Positions 43,466 to 52,519 are shown, counted from the first letter of the stretch. The stretch: DNA of 64,000 bases from Methanolacinia petrolearia DSM 11571 (GCF_000147875.1 NC_014507.1:1674001-1738000); one strand, 5' to 3'. Numbers and translations are program-made. The notes: generated from the letters alone by a model not told the origin.

Positions 43466-46400
43466 GTGACATTCACCGAAGCCGACTTTGAAAACTCCGT
43501 AATCGAGATCTTCCGGGACAACCTCGGCTATACATACCGGTACGGTCCCGAAGTAGACCGGGACTATCACAATCCGCTCTATGAAGAGCAGCTCCTCTCC
43601 TCCCTTGAAACAATCAACCCCAAACTCCCCCAAACCGCCATCGAAGAAGCCGTCTACAAGCTCAAAAATATCGGAACAGGAACCCTCGTCCAGAAAAACT
43701 TCATCTTCACCGACTACCTCCAGAACGGAATCCCCGTAAAATACTACGACGGAAAAGAAGAACGTTCGGCCATCGTCTACCTCGTGGATTACCAAAACCC
43801 CGCGAACAACACATTCCACGTCATAAACCAGTGGACAGTCGTCGACGAAGTTGAAAAACGCCCCGACATCGTCATCTTCGTAAACGGACTCCCTCTCGTC
43901 GTCGTCGAACTCAAATCCCCCTCACGCGAGGAGACCGACGTATCCGAGGCATACCGGCAGCTCAGGAACTATCTCCACGACATCCCCTCCCTCTTCGTCT
44001 ACAACGCATTCTGCGTTATGAGCGATCACGCGACATCCAAGGCGGGAACAATCACGGCAGACGAAGACCGCTACATGGAATGGAAGACAGTCGACGGAAG
44101 CTACGAGAACACCCAGTATGCAGCATTCGACGTCCTCTTCGAGGGAATATTCGAAAAAGAAAGATTCCTTGACATCCTCAAAAACTTCATCTGCTTCTCG
44201 AAGGAAACCCCCGAAGACAAAAAAATTCTCGGGGCCTACCACCAGTACTTCGCCGTAAAAAAGGCCCTCCAGTCCACAAAAGAAGCAACCCTCACAGACG
44301 GAAAAGGAGGAGTCTTCTGGCACACGCAGGGAAGCGGAAAGTCACTATCAATGGTCTTCTACGCAAAACAGCTCCGGGAAGTCCTCGACAGCCCGACAAT
44401 AGTCGTAATCACCGACCGAAACGACCTTGACGGCCAGCTCTTCGGCCAGTTTTCGGCATGCGAAGACTACCTGAGACAGACACCCGTCCAGGCCGAAAGC
44501 AGGGCCGACCTTAAAATGCTCATCCTGAACCGGGAGGTAAACGGCATCATCTTCACCACGATGCAGAAGTTCGAGGAGTACGACGCCCCGCTATCCAAAC
44601 GAAGAAACATAGTCGTAATCGCAGACGAAGCCCACCGGAGCCAGTACGGGTTCGAAGAAAAAGTCCACCCGAAGACCGGCAAAATCCGGATCGGGTCCGC
44701 CAGGAAGGTAAGAGACAGCCTCCCCAACGCCACATACATAGGATTCACCGGAACCCCCGTCTCCCTCGCCGACCGCAACACCCGGGAGATATTCGGCGAC
44801 TACATCGACATATACGACATGACCCAGTCGGTCGAAGACAATGCAACCGTCCCCATATACTACGAAAGCAGGGTCGTCGCCCTCAAACTGGACGAAAGCA
44901 TCCTTCATGAGATCGACGATGAATACGACCGCGTCGCAGAAGAAGCCGAAGAATATATCGTCGAAAAAAGCAAGCACGAACTCGGCCGGCTTGAAAGCAT
45001 ACTCGGGGCGCCTGAAACAATCACGACCCTCTGCGAGGATATCATAAAACACTACGAGACCTACAGGCAGTACGAGCAGACCGGAAAAGCGATGATCGTC
45101 GCCTATTCAAGACCAATCGCCATGAAAGTCTACCGGCGCATTCTCGAACTCAGACCGGAATGGAAAGAAAAACTCGGCGTCGTCATGACTTCCGACAACA
45201 ACGACCCCGAAGACTGGCGGGAGGTCATCGGCAACAAGAAGCACAAAGAAAACATGGCGGGGAAGTTCAAGGACAACAACGATCCCTTAAAGATCGCGAT
45301 CGTCGTCGACATGTGGCTGACAGGCTTCGACGTCCCCTCCCTCTCCACGATGTACGTCTACAAACCGATGACCGGCCACAACCTCATGCAGGCCATAGCC
45401 CGCGTAAACCGCGTCTACAAGGACAAGCAGGGCGGCCTCATAGTCGATTACGTAGGAATCGCAGGCGCCCTCCGGAAAGCGATGAAAGACTACACCGGCC
45501 GCGACCGGAAGAACTACGGCAACCCCGACATAGGAAAGACAGCATACCCGAAATTCCGTGAAAAGCTGGAAGTATGCCGCGACCTCTTCCACGGCTTCGA
45601 CTATTCCGTGTTCGAAACCGGCACCGACCTTGAGAGGGCGAAACTCATCACCGGCGGAGTAAACTACATCTCCCATCCCTCAAAAGAAGAGAAAAGAAAC
45701 GCATTCGTCAGGGAATCACTCCTCCTCCGCCACGCAATGTCCCTCTGCCGCAGCCTGCTCGATCAGAACGAAAGATTCGAGGCGGCATATTTCGAAGCCG
45801 TAAGAACACTTCTCACCAGGATCGAAGGGAAAGGGAAACTCTCGCTGAGAGAGATAAACAACCGCATAAACGAACTCTTAAAGCAGAGCATCCGGAGCGA
45901 GGGCGTGATAAACCTCTTCTCGGACGTAAAAGAAAAATATTCCCTCTTCGACCCCGCGTTCCTCTCCGAGATCGCCCGGATGAAGGAGAAGAACCTCGCG
46001 GTGGAGCTGCTCAAAAAACTGCTCATGGAACAGATCAGGGTCTATTCAAGGACGAATGTAGTTAAATCCGCGAAGTTTTCAGAACTCCTGGCAGAAGCGA
46101 TGAACAGCTACATAAACGGCATGTTGACAAACGAGCAGGTCATTGAAGAGCTGCTCAAAATAGCAAAGGATATGGCTGAGGCCCATAAAGAGGGAGAAGA
46201 GCTCGGCCTTAATCCCGAAGAGATGGCATTCTACGATGCCCTGACAAAACCGGAAGCCGTCAAAGACTTCTACGAAAACGACGAACTTGTCGCGATCACG
46301 AAAGAGCTGACCGAACTTCTGCGGAAGAACAAAACAATCGACTGGCAGAAGAAAGAGACGGCGAGGGCAGGCATGAGAAGACTCGTCAAGCGCCTGCTGA

Positions 46401-46498
46401 AACAGCACAAGTACCCTCCTGAAGGAATGGAGGACGCCGTAAGCACGGTCCTTGCCCAGTGCGAGATGTGGACCGACAACACGGAATTTGACGAGTGA
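43466..46498 (+). CDS. hsdR: Type I restriction-modification restriction subunit HsdR
   Basis: ATP-driven DNA translocase and endonuclease of the type I complex. 1010 residues: PD-(D/E)XK nuclease near 130-155 (RPDIVIFVNGLPLVVVELKSP), SF2 helicase motor with Walker A HTQGSGKSLSM near 290-300, DEAH box VIADEAHRSQYG near 383-394, TGTP motif III, and motif VI in MQAIARVNRVYKDKQGG, then a long helical C-terminus. GTG start with AAAGGAGG upstream. Intact, so the system may be active. Confidence 0.96.
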   Translation: MTFTEADFENSVIEIFRDNLGYTYRYGPEVDRDYHNPLYEEQLLSSLETINPKLPQTAIEEAVYKLKNIGTGTLVQKNFIFTDYLQNGIPVKYYDGKEERSAIVYLVDYQNPANNTFHVINQWTVVDEVEKRPDIVIFVNGLPLVVVELKSPSREETDVSEAYRQLRNYLHDIPSLFVYNAFCVMSDHATSKAGTITADEDRYMEWKTVDGSYENTQYAAFDVLFEGIFEKERFLDILKNFICFSKETPEDKKILGAYHQYFAVKKALQSTKEATLTDGKGGVFWHTQGSGKSLSMVFYAKQLREVLDSPTIVVITDRNDLDGQLFGQFSACEDYLRQTPVQAESRADLKMLILNREVNGIIFTTMQKFEEYDAPLSKRRNIVVIADEAHRSQYGFEEKVHPKTGKIRIGSARKVRDSLPNATYIGFTGTPVSLADRNTREIFGDYIDIYDMTQSVEDNATVPIYYESRVVALKLDESILHEIDDEYDRVAEEAEEYIVEKSKHELGRLESILGAPETITTLCEDIIKHYETYRQYEQTGKAMIVAYSRPIAMKVYRRILELRPEWKEKLGVVMTSDNNDPEDWREVIGNKKHKENMAGKFKDNNDPLKIAIVVDMWLTGFDVPSLSTMYVYKPMTGHNLMQAIARVNRVYKDKQGGLIVDYVGIAGALRKAMKDYTGRDRKNYGNPDIGKTAYPKFREKLEVCRDLFHGFDYSVFETGTDLERAKLITGGVNYISHPSKEEKRNAFVRESLLLRHAMSLCRSLLDQNERFEAAYFEAVRTLLTRIEGKGKLSLREINNRINELLKQSIRSEGVINLFSDVKEKYSLFDPAFLSEIARMKEKNLAVELLKKLLMEQIRVYSRTNVVKSAKFSELLAEAMNSYINGMLTNEQVIEELLKIAKDMAEAHKEGEELGLNPEEMAFYDALTKPEAVKDFYENDELVAITKELTELLRKNKTIDWQKKETARAGMRRLVKRLLKQHKYPPEGMEDAVSTVLAQCEMWTDNTEFDE

Positions 46499-46565
46499 AT
46501 CAGTTTTCAGGATTCCAACAGATTATAATAATCGATACCCCCTTTTAACTTAGCGGACTCCTGCC

Positions 46566-46603
46566 GTTTGAACTATTCGGAAATTTCGAATAGTTGCCCC
46601 CGC
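46566..46603. repeat. Left flanking palindrome of the toxin-antitoxin pair
   Basis: TTTGAACTATTCGGAAATTTCGAATAGTT followed by CCCCCGCC (quoted in parts): a hairpin with arms AACTATTCG / CGAATAGTT around GAAATT. It pairs with a related element at 47180-47217 on the other side of the module, and lies ~40 bases before the antitoxin start, where an autoregulatory operator would be expected. Confidence 0.65.
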
Positions 46604-46640
46604 CAACATCTTTATGCCCTATACCTCCCCATAGGTAGCT

Positions 46641-46871
46641 ATGGCAACAACGATCCAACTTCGTCCGGAGACAAAAGCCCGCATCGACGGCCTGAAGATA
46701 CACCCCCGGGAAAGTTATGACGAAACGCTCAACCGCCTCCTGGACGCGGTATACGATCCCGAGCCGTTGAGTGAAGAGACGTTGCAGCGGATAGAGGAAG
46801 GGATTGCAGACATCCGGGCCGGCCGGGGTCGCAAACTCTCTGAAGTCGCCAAGGACCTGGGCCTTGAATGA
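46641..46871 (+). CDS. Ribbon-helix-helix antitoxin (RelB/VapB-like)
   Basis: 76 residues. N-terminal ribbon-helix-helix MATTIQLRPETKARIDGLKI followed by ESYDETLNRLLDAV, then an acidic helical toxin-binding tail (LQRIEEGIADIRAGRGRKLSEVAKDLGLE). It should neutralise the RelE-like toxin and repress the operon. The stop overlaps the toxin start (ATGA). TATA-like ATGCCCTATACC is about 30 bases upstream. Family assignment by pattern. Confidence 0.85.
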   Translation: MATTIQLRPETKARIDGLKIHPRESYDETLNRLLDAVYDPEPLSEETLQRIEEGIADIRAGRGRKLSEVAKDLGLE

Positions 46872-47140
46872 CCTGGGAAATAATCCTTACACCGGGAGCG
46901 GAACGCGATTTAAAAAACCTCCCGAAAGCCGACGGAAAACGGATCGTAGACGAACTGACCGGTCTCGCAAATGAACCCTACCCCAGGTCGTGTGTCAAAA
47001 AACTAAAGGGACACAAGAGTATGCCCCTGTACTCTTACCGGGTGGGTCAGTACCGCATTATCATGACCATCGAGGACAACGTTATGGTTCTCTTCATCAT
47101 CGAAATCGGCGGTCGTGGCAAAATATACCGGAAATATTGA
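46868..47140 (+). CDS. RelE/ParE-family toxin
   Basis: 90 residues. Typical fold: TWEIILTPGAERDLKNLPKADGKRIVDELTGLA (beta1, two helices), then CVKKLKGHKSMPLYSYRVGQYRIIMTIEDNVMVLFIIEIGGRGKIYRKY. The YRVGQYRIIM strand and final Arg/Tyr are family hallmarks. RelE members cut mRNA on the ribosome; ParE members poison gyrase. The Arg/Lys/Tyr-rich end favours RelE-like action. Coupled to the antitoxin by a four-base overlap. Confidence 0.88.
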   Translation: MTWEIILTPGAERDLKNLPKADGKRIVDELTGLANEPYPRSCVKKLKGHKSMPLYSYRVGQYRIIMTIEDNVMVLFIIEIGGRGKIYRKY

Positions 47141-47179
47141 TCGGGATCATACCCCTGGTGACTTTGCGAATCCATTCAC

Positions 47180-47217
47180 TTTGAGCTATCCGGAAATTCC
47201 GGATAGCTCCCTCCGCC
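47180..47217. repeat. Right flanking palindrome of the toxin-antitoxin pair
   Basis: TTTGAGCTATCCGG-AAATT-CCGGATAGCTC then CCTCCGCC: a perfect hairpin with 11-base arms. Compared with the left element, two stem positions differ on both arms (G-C against A-T, C-G against T-A), so pairing is conserved. Confidence 0.7.
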
Positions 47218-47235
47218 GGAAATTTCAAAACACCT

Positions 47236-50163
47236 TCACGTTTTTATCATCTCACCCCCTCCTCTCAAATCCTCCTTCAATATCCTCCCGAAACATCCCT
47301 CACAAACACTCATCTTCAGTTCCTTCGAAGAAAAAACAGCCTTCCCCTTACCGCACAGATCACACCTCCCGAGATCCTTATTCACTCTCTCGAAATCCCG
47401 GTGGTCGAGAACACCCGGAAGAGGAAGAGTCGAACCTCTCACACTCGCAGCTTTGCGGAGTTCGCAGTAGTTTGCAGCAGTTTGCAGCAAGTCTCCGCAA
47501 ACTAAAGAATCATTATAACCACACGCTTTTTCATTTTTTAATATATCCGGGCGTTTTTGATCTATCTTTGCAGCAGATCCCGGCGCACACACACAACACG
47601 ATAAGGATAAATCCTTACGATCGGCTTCCTGTGCCCCGGTATTTTTCCGCAAACTACTGATCGCAGAGTGAAGATCTCCATCATCTGCGAAACATTCGGT
47701 AAAAGAAACATCCTCCTCCTCTTTTTTACTTTGCAGCACGCTGCTGCAAACCGGCTGCAAAGTTGCTGCAAAGCTGCAAACACAATCCGACTCCGACTCC
47801 GACCCCGGACCGCCGTCGTCACCAGGCCCGTCGCTGTCATCATCATTGCCTCCTTCCTCCTCGTCGAGCCAGACGGCATTCCCGGAATTCCATTCACGGT
47901 AAATCTCGTAATTAAATGAATACCGGCTCTCCCGCTGCCGGAGCATGAACCCGTCGACCTCCTGTGAAACCGTCGCGTCGATAAAGCTGATTGCAGGACA
48001 TTTTTCCAGGAGGCCGGAATACGAACACCCCCTGCTCAGATAACCGTGGAAAATTCTCCTCGCCTGGTGATACGAGATCCCCATGACATCCTGGAGCATC
48101 TTAATCGTCACGAGGTCCCAGCCCATTTTGCATATAACATCCAGGGCGTCCGCCTCGTTCTTCGTCAGTTTCGTCTCCTGGCTTCCCGAATCTCCGTTGA
48201 TCGCCGCATAGATCCTTACGGCCGCATTAAAATCTTCAACCGTCGCCCGGATTGCCGCAATATTTTCCACGGAATTACCATCCTCGTCCACCGGCGTGAA
48301 CCTCTCCCTCTGTTCTTTGAAAAGAAGGGCGTGACACTTGACAAGATCGAAGAAGATCGCCGGGTTCCTCCTGTTTGCAGAGGATGAAAACTGCACCCTC
48401 TCCGCGAACGGAATCGAGACATAAGTCGTCTCCTCCTTCAGCATCGTCCAGATGCAGCGGCATATGCCGACTTCGGCCGGCTCCCCGATGACTATTGTCT
48501 CCCGTGCCTCGGACTTCTTCGTGTTGTCGAGTACCTTGTCGTCCTGTTTGGAGGAATCATCGATCCAGACCGTGAGCATCCGGTTCAGCACCTGGTCGTC
48601 GCCGATCGACTCGACCTTCGCCACCCACCAGATGCACCGCTCCGGGATATTGTATATCCTGAGCTGCCTGTCGGTAGTGAGCGTCTGGTACTGGATTTTT
48701 TCACGGAAGTTGGTGGTCGCGGACTTGAGGATCTCGCAGACATCTTCCGAGAGGTGGGAGTCGTCGAAGAGGAAAACGGTCTCCGGTTTGAGGTCCCGGT
48801 TATAGTAGAGCGCCTTGTCGCTCACCTTCCCCCTGAGCCTGTAGTCTTCGGGAACGAGGTTCATCATGGCCCTGCACGCAACGGATTTTCCTTTTCCCGA
48901 TCCCCCGGATACGAATACATGGAGACCGTTTGTGTTCATGACCGACTGGGAGGCGATGGACATTATGAGGCATTCGGCCAGCGTCTGGTCGCCGACGTGG
49001 AATTTCGAGAAGGTGTCGAGTATGAATTTAACGGGGTCGCCGTTTTTGAGGATTTCGGCGGCCTTCTCCCGTGTCTTTTCGGGGAACGAGTTTCTCCTGC
49101 GCCGGGTGTTCTCTTCGTCTTCGTCGGGTTTTTGATTTTGTCGTCCGGCTTTTCTTTCCTTCCGGCCGGATTTGATCTCGTACATCGCCTTAAGCTCGCT
49201 CCATCTCTGTTTTCCTCCTCCGCAGGAGTTGTGGTGGCATCCGGCATAGATCGCACCGTTTGAAAACTGGATGGCAAAGGCCCCGTCCTTATGAGAGGAG
49301 GAGAACGGGCACTCTTCGAGGACGTAGAGTGTTCCTCCCTGCCAGGGCCTTTCGTTTGCGACTGCGATCCCGTGGTCGGAGAGCCATTCGGAGAGGTCGA
49401 TCTTTTTGTCGCCGCTCTTGGCCTGCGGTTTTTCATCGTCTTTGGGAAGGAGGTCTGCGAGTTTCCGGAGCGTTTCAGGTGCGACGGTCTCCCTGCTTTC
49501 AGGAAAATCGATGATCTTTGCCCTGCGGTGCGGGCGATCGGGTGTGTCGTCTCCCTTCCGGGATATTGTTCCGTAGAGTTTCCAGATCCGGGCGGCGTTG
49601 TAGTTGGCCTTATCGACTGTTACGGTTTGGTCGGAGAAGAGGGCGTCGAGTGTGGTGAGGCAGTCTTTGACAAGGGCGGTTGTGTCGTCGTCGTTGGGGA
49701 GGTCGACTGCATATAGTATATGTGCACCGTTGCCGGAGTCGGCGAGGATCGGGCGGGGGAAGCCGAGTGTCTGAAGGAAGCGGGCGATCTTTTTTGCTTT
49801 CGTTATGGCGGCCTGGTGCTCTTCTTCGGTGGATGATACACCGCTTGGACGGACGGGGTCGAGGTCGACGGGGAGCCACTTCCGGCGGATGATGTCCGCA
49901 TCCGCAGTCGTCGCGTCTTTTCGCCCGAGTTTCATCTTGATCCTGTTGGCCCTCCGGGAGAGGAGTGCGGGATTGACCTGGTTGAGGGTTACGTATACGC
50001 CGGATACATCGGAGAGGCGGGTGATACTGCCCGCTTTTTCCGCGAGCGTGTCGGAATTGTCGAAGTACCCGCTGTGGATGTTGTAATCGGAGATGGCCCG
50101 GAGTTCGACGACTCCTCCGCCCGGAAAGAGAGTGGCGAGGGCCTTTCGGATCTCTTCGCTCAT
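47236..50163 (-). CDS. Archaeo-eukaryotic-type primase fused to P-loop ATPase (replication protein)
   Basis: 975 residues, probably the replication initiator of an integrated plasmid or virus. The N-terminal AEP primase/PrimPol-like domain (about 20-220) has WLPVDLDPVRP with D100 and D102, ADSGNGAHILY with H148, and VDKANYNAARIWKLYGT with D184. A zinc motif follows at about 275-307 (CPFSSSHKDG...GCHHNSCGG). A P-loop ATPase/helicase-like domain starts near 420 (FVSGGSGKGKSVA; FLFDDSHLSED). The C-terminus is an acidic linker, a Cys-rich region and a last zinc pair (CDLCGKGKA...CEGCF). Its start overlaps the end of the upstream small gene. The 3' part of the gene carries TTTGCAGC repeats. Confidence 0.82.
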   Translation of the reverse strand: MSEEIRKALATLFPGGGVVELRAISDYNIHSGYFDNSDTLAEKAGSITRLSDVSGVYVTLNQVNPALLSRRANRIKMKLGRKDATTADADIIRRKWLPVDLDPVRPSGVSSTEEEHQAAITKAKKIARFLQTLGFPRPILADSGNGAHILYAVDLPNDDDTTALVKDCLTTLDALFSDQTVTVDKANYNAARIWKLYGTISRKGDDTPDRPHRRAKIIDFPESRETVAPETLRKLADLLPKDDEKPQAKSGDKKIDLSEWLSDHGIAVANERPWQGGTLYVLEECPFSSSHKDGAFAIQFSNGAIYAGCHHNSCGGGKQRWSELKAMYEIKSGRKERKAGRQNQKPDEDEENTRRRRNSFPEKTREKAAEILKNGDPVKFILDTFSKFHVGDQTLAECLIMSIASQSVMNTNGLHVFVSGGSGKGKSVACRAMMNLVPEDYRLRGKVSDKALYYNRDLKPETVFLFDDSHLSEDVCEILKSATTNFREKIQYQTLTTDRQLRIYNIPERCIWWVAKVESIGDDQVLNRMLTVWIDDSSKQDDKVLDNTKKSEARETIVIGEPAEVGICRCIWTMLKEETTYVSIPFAERVQFSSSANRRNPAIFFDLVKCHALLFKEQRERFTPVDEDGNSVENIAAIRATVEDFNAAVRIYAAINGDSGSQETKLTKNEADALDVICKMGWDLVTIKMLQDVMGISYHQARRIFHGYLSRGCSYSGLLEKCPAISFIDATVSQEVDGFMLRQRESRYSFNYEIYREWNSGNAVWLDEEEGGNDDDSDGPGDDGGPGSESESDCVCSFAATLQPVCSSVLQSKKEEEDVSFTECFADDGDLHSAISSLRKNTGAQEADRKDLSLSCCVCAPGSAAKIDQKRPDILKNEKACGYNDSLVCGDLLQTAANYCELRKAASVRGSTLPLPGVLDHRDFERVNKDLGRCDLCGKGKAVFSSKELKMSVCEGCFGRILKEDLRGGGEMIKT
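47471..47780. repeat. TTTGCAGC/GCTGCAAA iteron-like cluster within the primase gene
   Basis: TTTGCAGC occurs at 47471, 47481, 47567 and 47730; its complement GCTGCAAA at 47743, 47754, 47765 and 47773, three of these 11 bases apart. Such clustering near a replication gene is what an iteron-type origin looks like. In the protein it falls in the low-complexity C-terminal linker. Confidence 0.5.
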
Positions 50164-50495
50164 TGTCTTTCCTCCGGCAGGTCGGGTTCGAGGGGGAAGA
50201 GCGGAGCGGATACCGCCTCTCTTCCTGTAACTCGTTGAAGGGATACGAGCGGAACGATGTAGTGGCCCGCCGTTGTGAATATTTTCACCGCCTTTCCGCC
50301 GGGGGAGATCGCGGCGTGGCCTTCGATCGAGAGTGCATCCTCTTTTCCGGGGACCGGTTTAGTTACAGGGACGACACAGCCGGAGGAGACGAGATCATCA
50401 ACGTCTTCTTTTAGAATGAAGAGACATACTCCGCCAGCTTCGATCCTCAGCGAATCGTCATCACTTAATAAGATCCTTCCCGGTTCAGGATTCAC
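50160..50495 (-). CDS. Small protein upstream of the primase
   Basis: 111 residues, beta-rich (GRILLSDDDSLRIEAGGVCLFILKEDVDDLV, AVKIFTTAGHYIVPLVSLQRVTG), with a proline-rich acidic C-terminus. It overlaps the primase gene by four bases and the 107-residue gene by 11 bases, so all three form one operon. No family recognised; possibly a replication accessory protein. Confidence 0.68.
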   Translation of the reverse strand: MNPEPGRILLSDDDSLRIEAGGVCLFILKEDVDDLVSSGCVVPVTKPVPGKEDALSIEGHAAISPGGKAVKIFTTAGHYIVPLVSLQRVTGREAVSAPLFPLEPDLPEERQ

Positions 50496-50808
50496 AGGTC
50501 GCCGCCTCCTTTGCAGTTGAGATCAGGTTTATCAGGTAATTGTGACCGCTTGTCCTGTTGATCTGGATCTCGACGATCGCATCTTTCAGTTCGCGGATCT
50601 CTTTGGAGAGTGCCTGCGGGATGAGGTATAGCGGAACCGGACCGGACGCTTTGCTTATCTGTCTGGAGGTAGATTTTCTATCGGCAGTTCTCAGGCAGCA
50701 TGTGGTGGTACACGGTTTGTTCAGGGGGCTGCCGTTTTCCTTTTCGGGCATCAGGCAATAATAATAGTCCCCGTTTATTCTTTCGTTTGTATCTTTCATT
50801 ATTATCAT
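50485..50808 (-). CDS. Small helical protein, first gene of the primase operon
   Basis: 107 residues. A Cys-rich N-terminal part (CLMPEK..., CTTTCCLRTADRKSTSRQISKASG) precedes a helix (ALSKEIRELKDAIVEIQI). The RKSTSRQISKASG stretch may bind nucleic acid. ATG 50808, with a second ATG at 50799. TATA-like TTTTATAAC (complement of about 50856-50864) would give transcription start near 50830. Unknown family. Confidence 0.6.
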   Translation of the reverse strand: MIIMKDTNERINGDYYYCLMPEKENGSPLNKPCTTTCCLRTADRKSTSRQISKASGPVPLYLIPQALSKEIRELKDAIVEIQINRTSGHNYLINLISTAKEAATCES

Positions 50809-50937
50809 CAGGTGCGATTTTGGTACCTGTTTAGGGTAGGGAGGGGAGTTGTTATAAAATTAAATCGGAATTCGGGGGGTCAATTGAAAATTAGATTTAA
50901 TGGTGGGGGATTTTTTTGAATTTTCAGGAATTTGTTT

Positions 50938-51060
50938 GGGCATAAGCCCCTCCGGGGGAGAGAAGAAAACCGGAGCCGAAGGGATGCCTGTCCATCCCGA
51001 CGGCGACTATCGCCACGAGGGGGAGGGTTCAAGGGAGGGGGAAATCATCCCCCTTCCTGT
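50938..51060 (+). repeat. Family A copy A5, internally deleted
   Basis: GGGCATAAGCCCC-TCC-GGGG joins directly to the second half (CGGAGCCGAAGGGATGCCTG...), skipping the two middle hairpins; the terminal GGGAGGGGG / CCCCCTTCC hairpin is present. It marks the right edge of the accessory island. A second fragment (GGGCATAAGCCCCC) lies at 51082-51097. Confidence 0.75.
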
Positions 51061-51138
51061 ATCTATTCCAAAACTTTGAGAGGGCATAAGCCCCCTTACC
51101 CTGTATAATTTAGATTTGGAATTTTTCAGGAATTTATT

Positions 51139-51486
51139 TGGGCATAAGCCCCTTCGGGGCAACCCTCTGCTTAATTCGCTTCGCGAATTTACGCAATTGC
51201 GATAGTCCGGCCTGGACACTACCCTCCGGGTAGTCTCGGCCGGGGGGAGAAAACTTCTGGTAAACGTAAAATAAGTTTTAAACAGTAGCCAAAAAAATTC
51301 ACGGAGCAGGAGTGACATTCGCCTGTCCCGGCCGGGGAAGAGATCTATTAGAAAACGTAAAGTAAGTTATAAACAGTAGCCAAAAAAATTCCCGGAGCCG
51401 AAGGGATGCTTGTCCATCCCGACGGCGACCTATCGCCATGAGGGGGAGGGTTCGAGGGAGGGGGAAATCATCCCCCTCCCTGTATA
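51139..51486 (+). repeat. Family A copy A7, expanded
   Basis: Full copy with a duplicated spacer: GTAAACGTAAAATAAGTTTT...AACAGTAGCC and its near-repeat AAACGTAAAGTAAGTTAT...AACAGTAGCC. The inner stem is ACTACCC-TCC-GGGTAGT, the A-T version of the pair that is G-C in A3. Confidence 0.8.
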
Positions 51487-51559
51487 ATAAAAAAATCCCG
51501 AAAAAAATCTATAATAATCAATAACCAATTATAACCCATCATACCAGGAAGGATATCAT

Positions 51560-52456
51560 ATGACAACGCTTAGGGAATATCTTGATTCTGCGGGCTGCGA
51601 ACCTGCACTTTCCGATCTGATAGTTCTGATCTCCGCACAGGCCGCACCAATACGCGATGCATTCATCAGCAACCAGTCGTACGCCGGAACGGAAAACTCA
51701 TCGGGAGAAGAGCAGGCCGCTCTCGACGTCTGGTCGGACGAACACATTACAAAAATCCTGGAAGACTCGGGACTCGTGAAGGAACTCGCATCCGAGGAAA
51801 AACCCGACATCCTCAAATTCCCCGGCGCAACGGAGAACTATGCGGTCGTCATGGACCCGCTCGACGGGTCATCACTCATCCAGGTCAACCTCTGCGTCGG
51901 GACGATCGTCGGCATCTATGACAACGGCGATGCGCTCAGCAAAGGCGAAGATCTGAGAGCCGCAATGTATATGCTCTACGGACCCATGACCGTATTAACC
52001 ATAACCGTCGGAAAAGGCGTCTTCACCTTCGCAATGGACGAAACCGGTGAATACAGGATGCTTGACGGCCCCGTAAAGATGCCCGAAGGCAAGATCTACG
52101 GCAGCGGCGGACTCAACAAAGACTGGACCGAAAAACACAGGAATTTCATAGAATCGATCGAAAAGGAGGGCGGAAAACTAAGGTACTCCGGATCATTCGT
52201 CGCCGACTTCCACCAGATCCTGAAATACGGCGGCGTATACTGCTATCCTGCGACCATAGACAACAATACCGGCAAACTGAGGCTCGCATTCGAGGCAAAC
52301 CCGATCGGTTTCATCGCGAAACAGGCCGGAGGCGCTATATCCGACGGACATACCAGCCTGCTGGAGATCAAACCCGAAAAACCGCACCACAAGACGCCGA
52401 TATATGTCGGCAGCAGCGGTTTGATCAAAAGACTCGAAGAAATCTACAGAGAGTAA
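51560..52456 (+). CDS. fbp: Fructose-1,6-bisphosphatase, class I
   Basis: Gluconeogenic hydrolysis of fructose 1,6-bisphosphate. 298 residues with the metal-binding VVMDPLDGSSLIQVNLCVGTIVGIY (about 95-119), an upstream Glu-rich switch (ATENYAV), YSGSFVADFHQIL and YCYPATIDNNTGKLRLAFEANPIGFI, and the late GGAISDG loop. Class I is bacterial- and eukaryote-like and occurs in some methanogens beside the archaeal class V enzyme. First core gene right of the accessory island. GGAAGGA precedes the ATG. Confidence 0.93.
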   Translation: MTTLREYLDSAGCEPALSDLIVLISAQAAPIRDAFISNQSYAGTENSSGEEQAALDVWSDEHITKILEDSGLVKELASEEKPDILKFPGATENYAVVMDPLDGSSLIQVNLCVGTIVGIYDNGDALSKGEDLRAAMYMLYGPMTVLTITVGKGVFTFAMDETGEYRMLDGPVKMPEGKIYGSGGLNKDWTEKHRNFIESIEKEGGKLRYSGSFVADFHQILKYGGVYCYPATIDNNTGKLRLAFEANPIGFIAKQAGGAISDGHTSLLEIKPEKPHHKTPIYVGSSGLIKRLEEIYRE

Positions 52457-52519
52457 GCTAATCCCAAATTCGGGATTTATGGAAATTATTAATTACATTA
52501 CGGCCCCATATAAAGGCAG

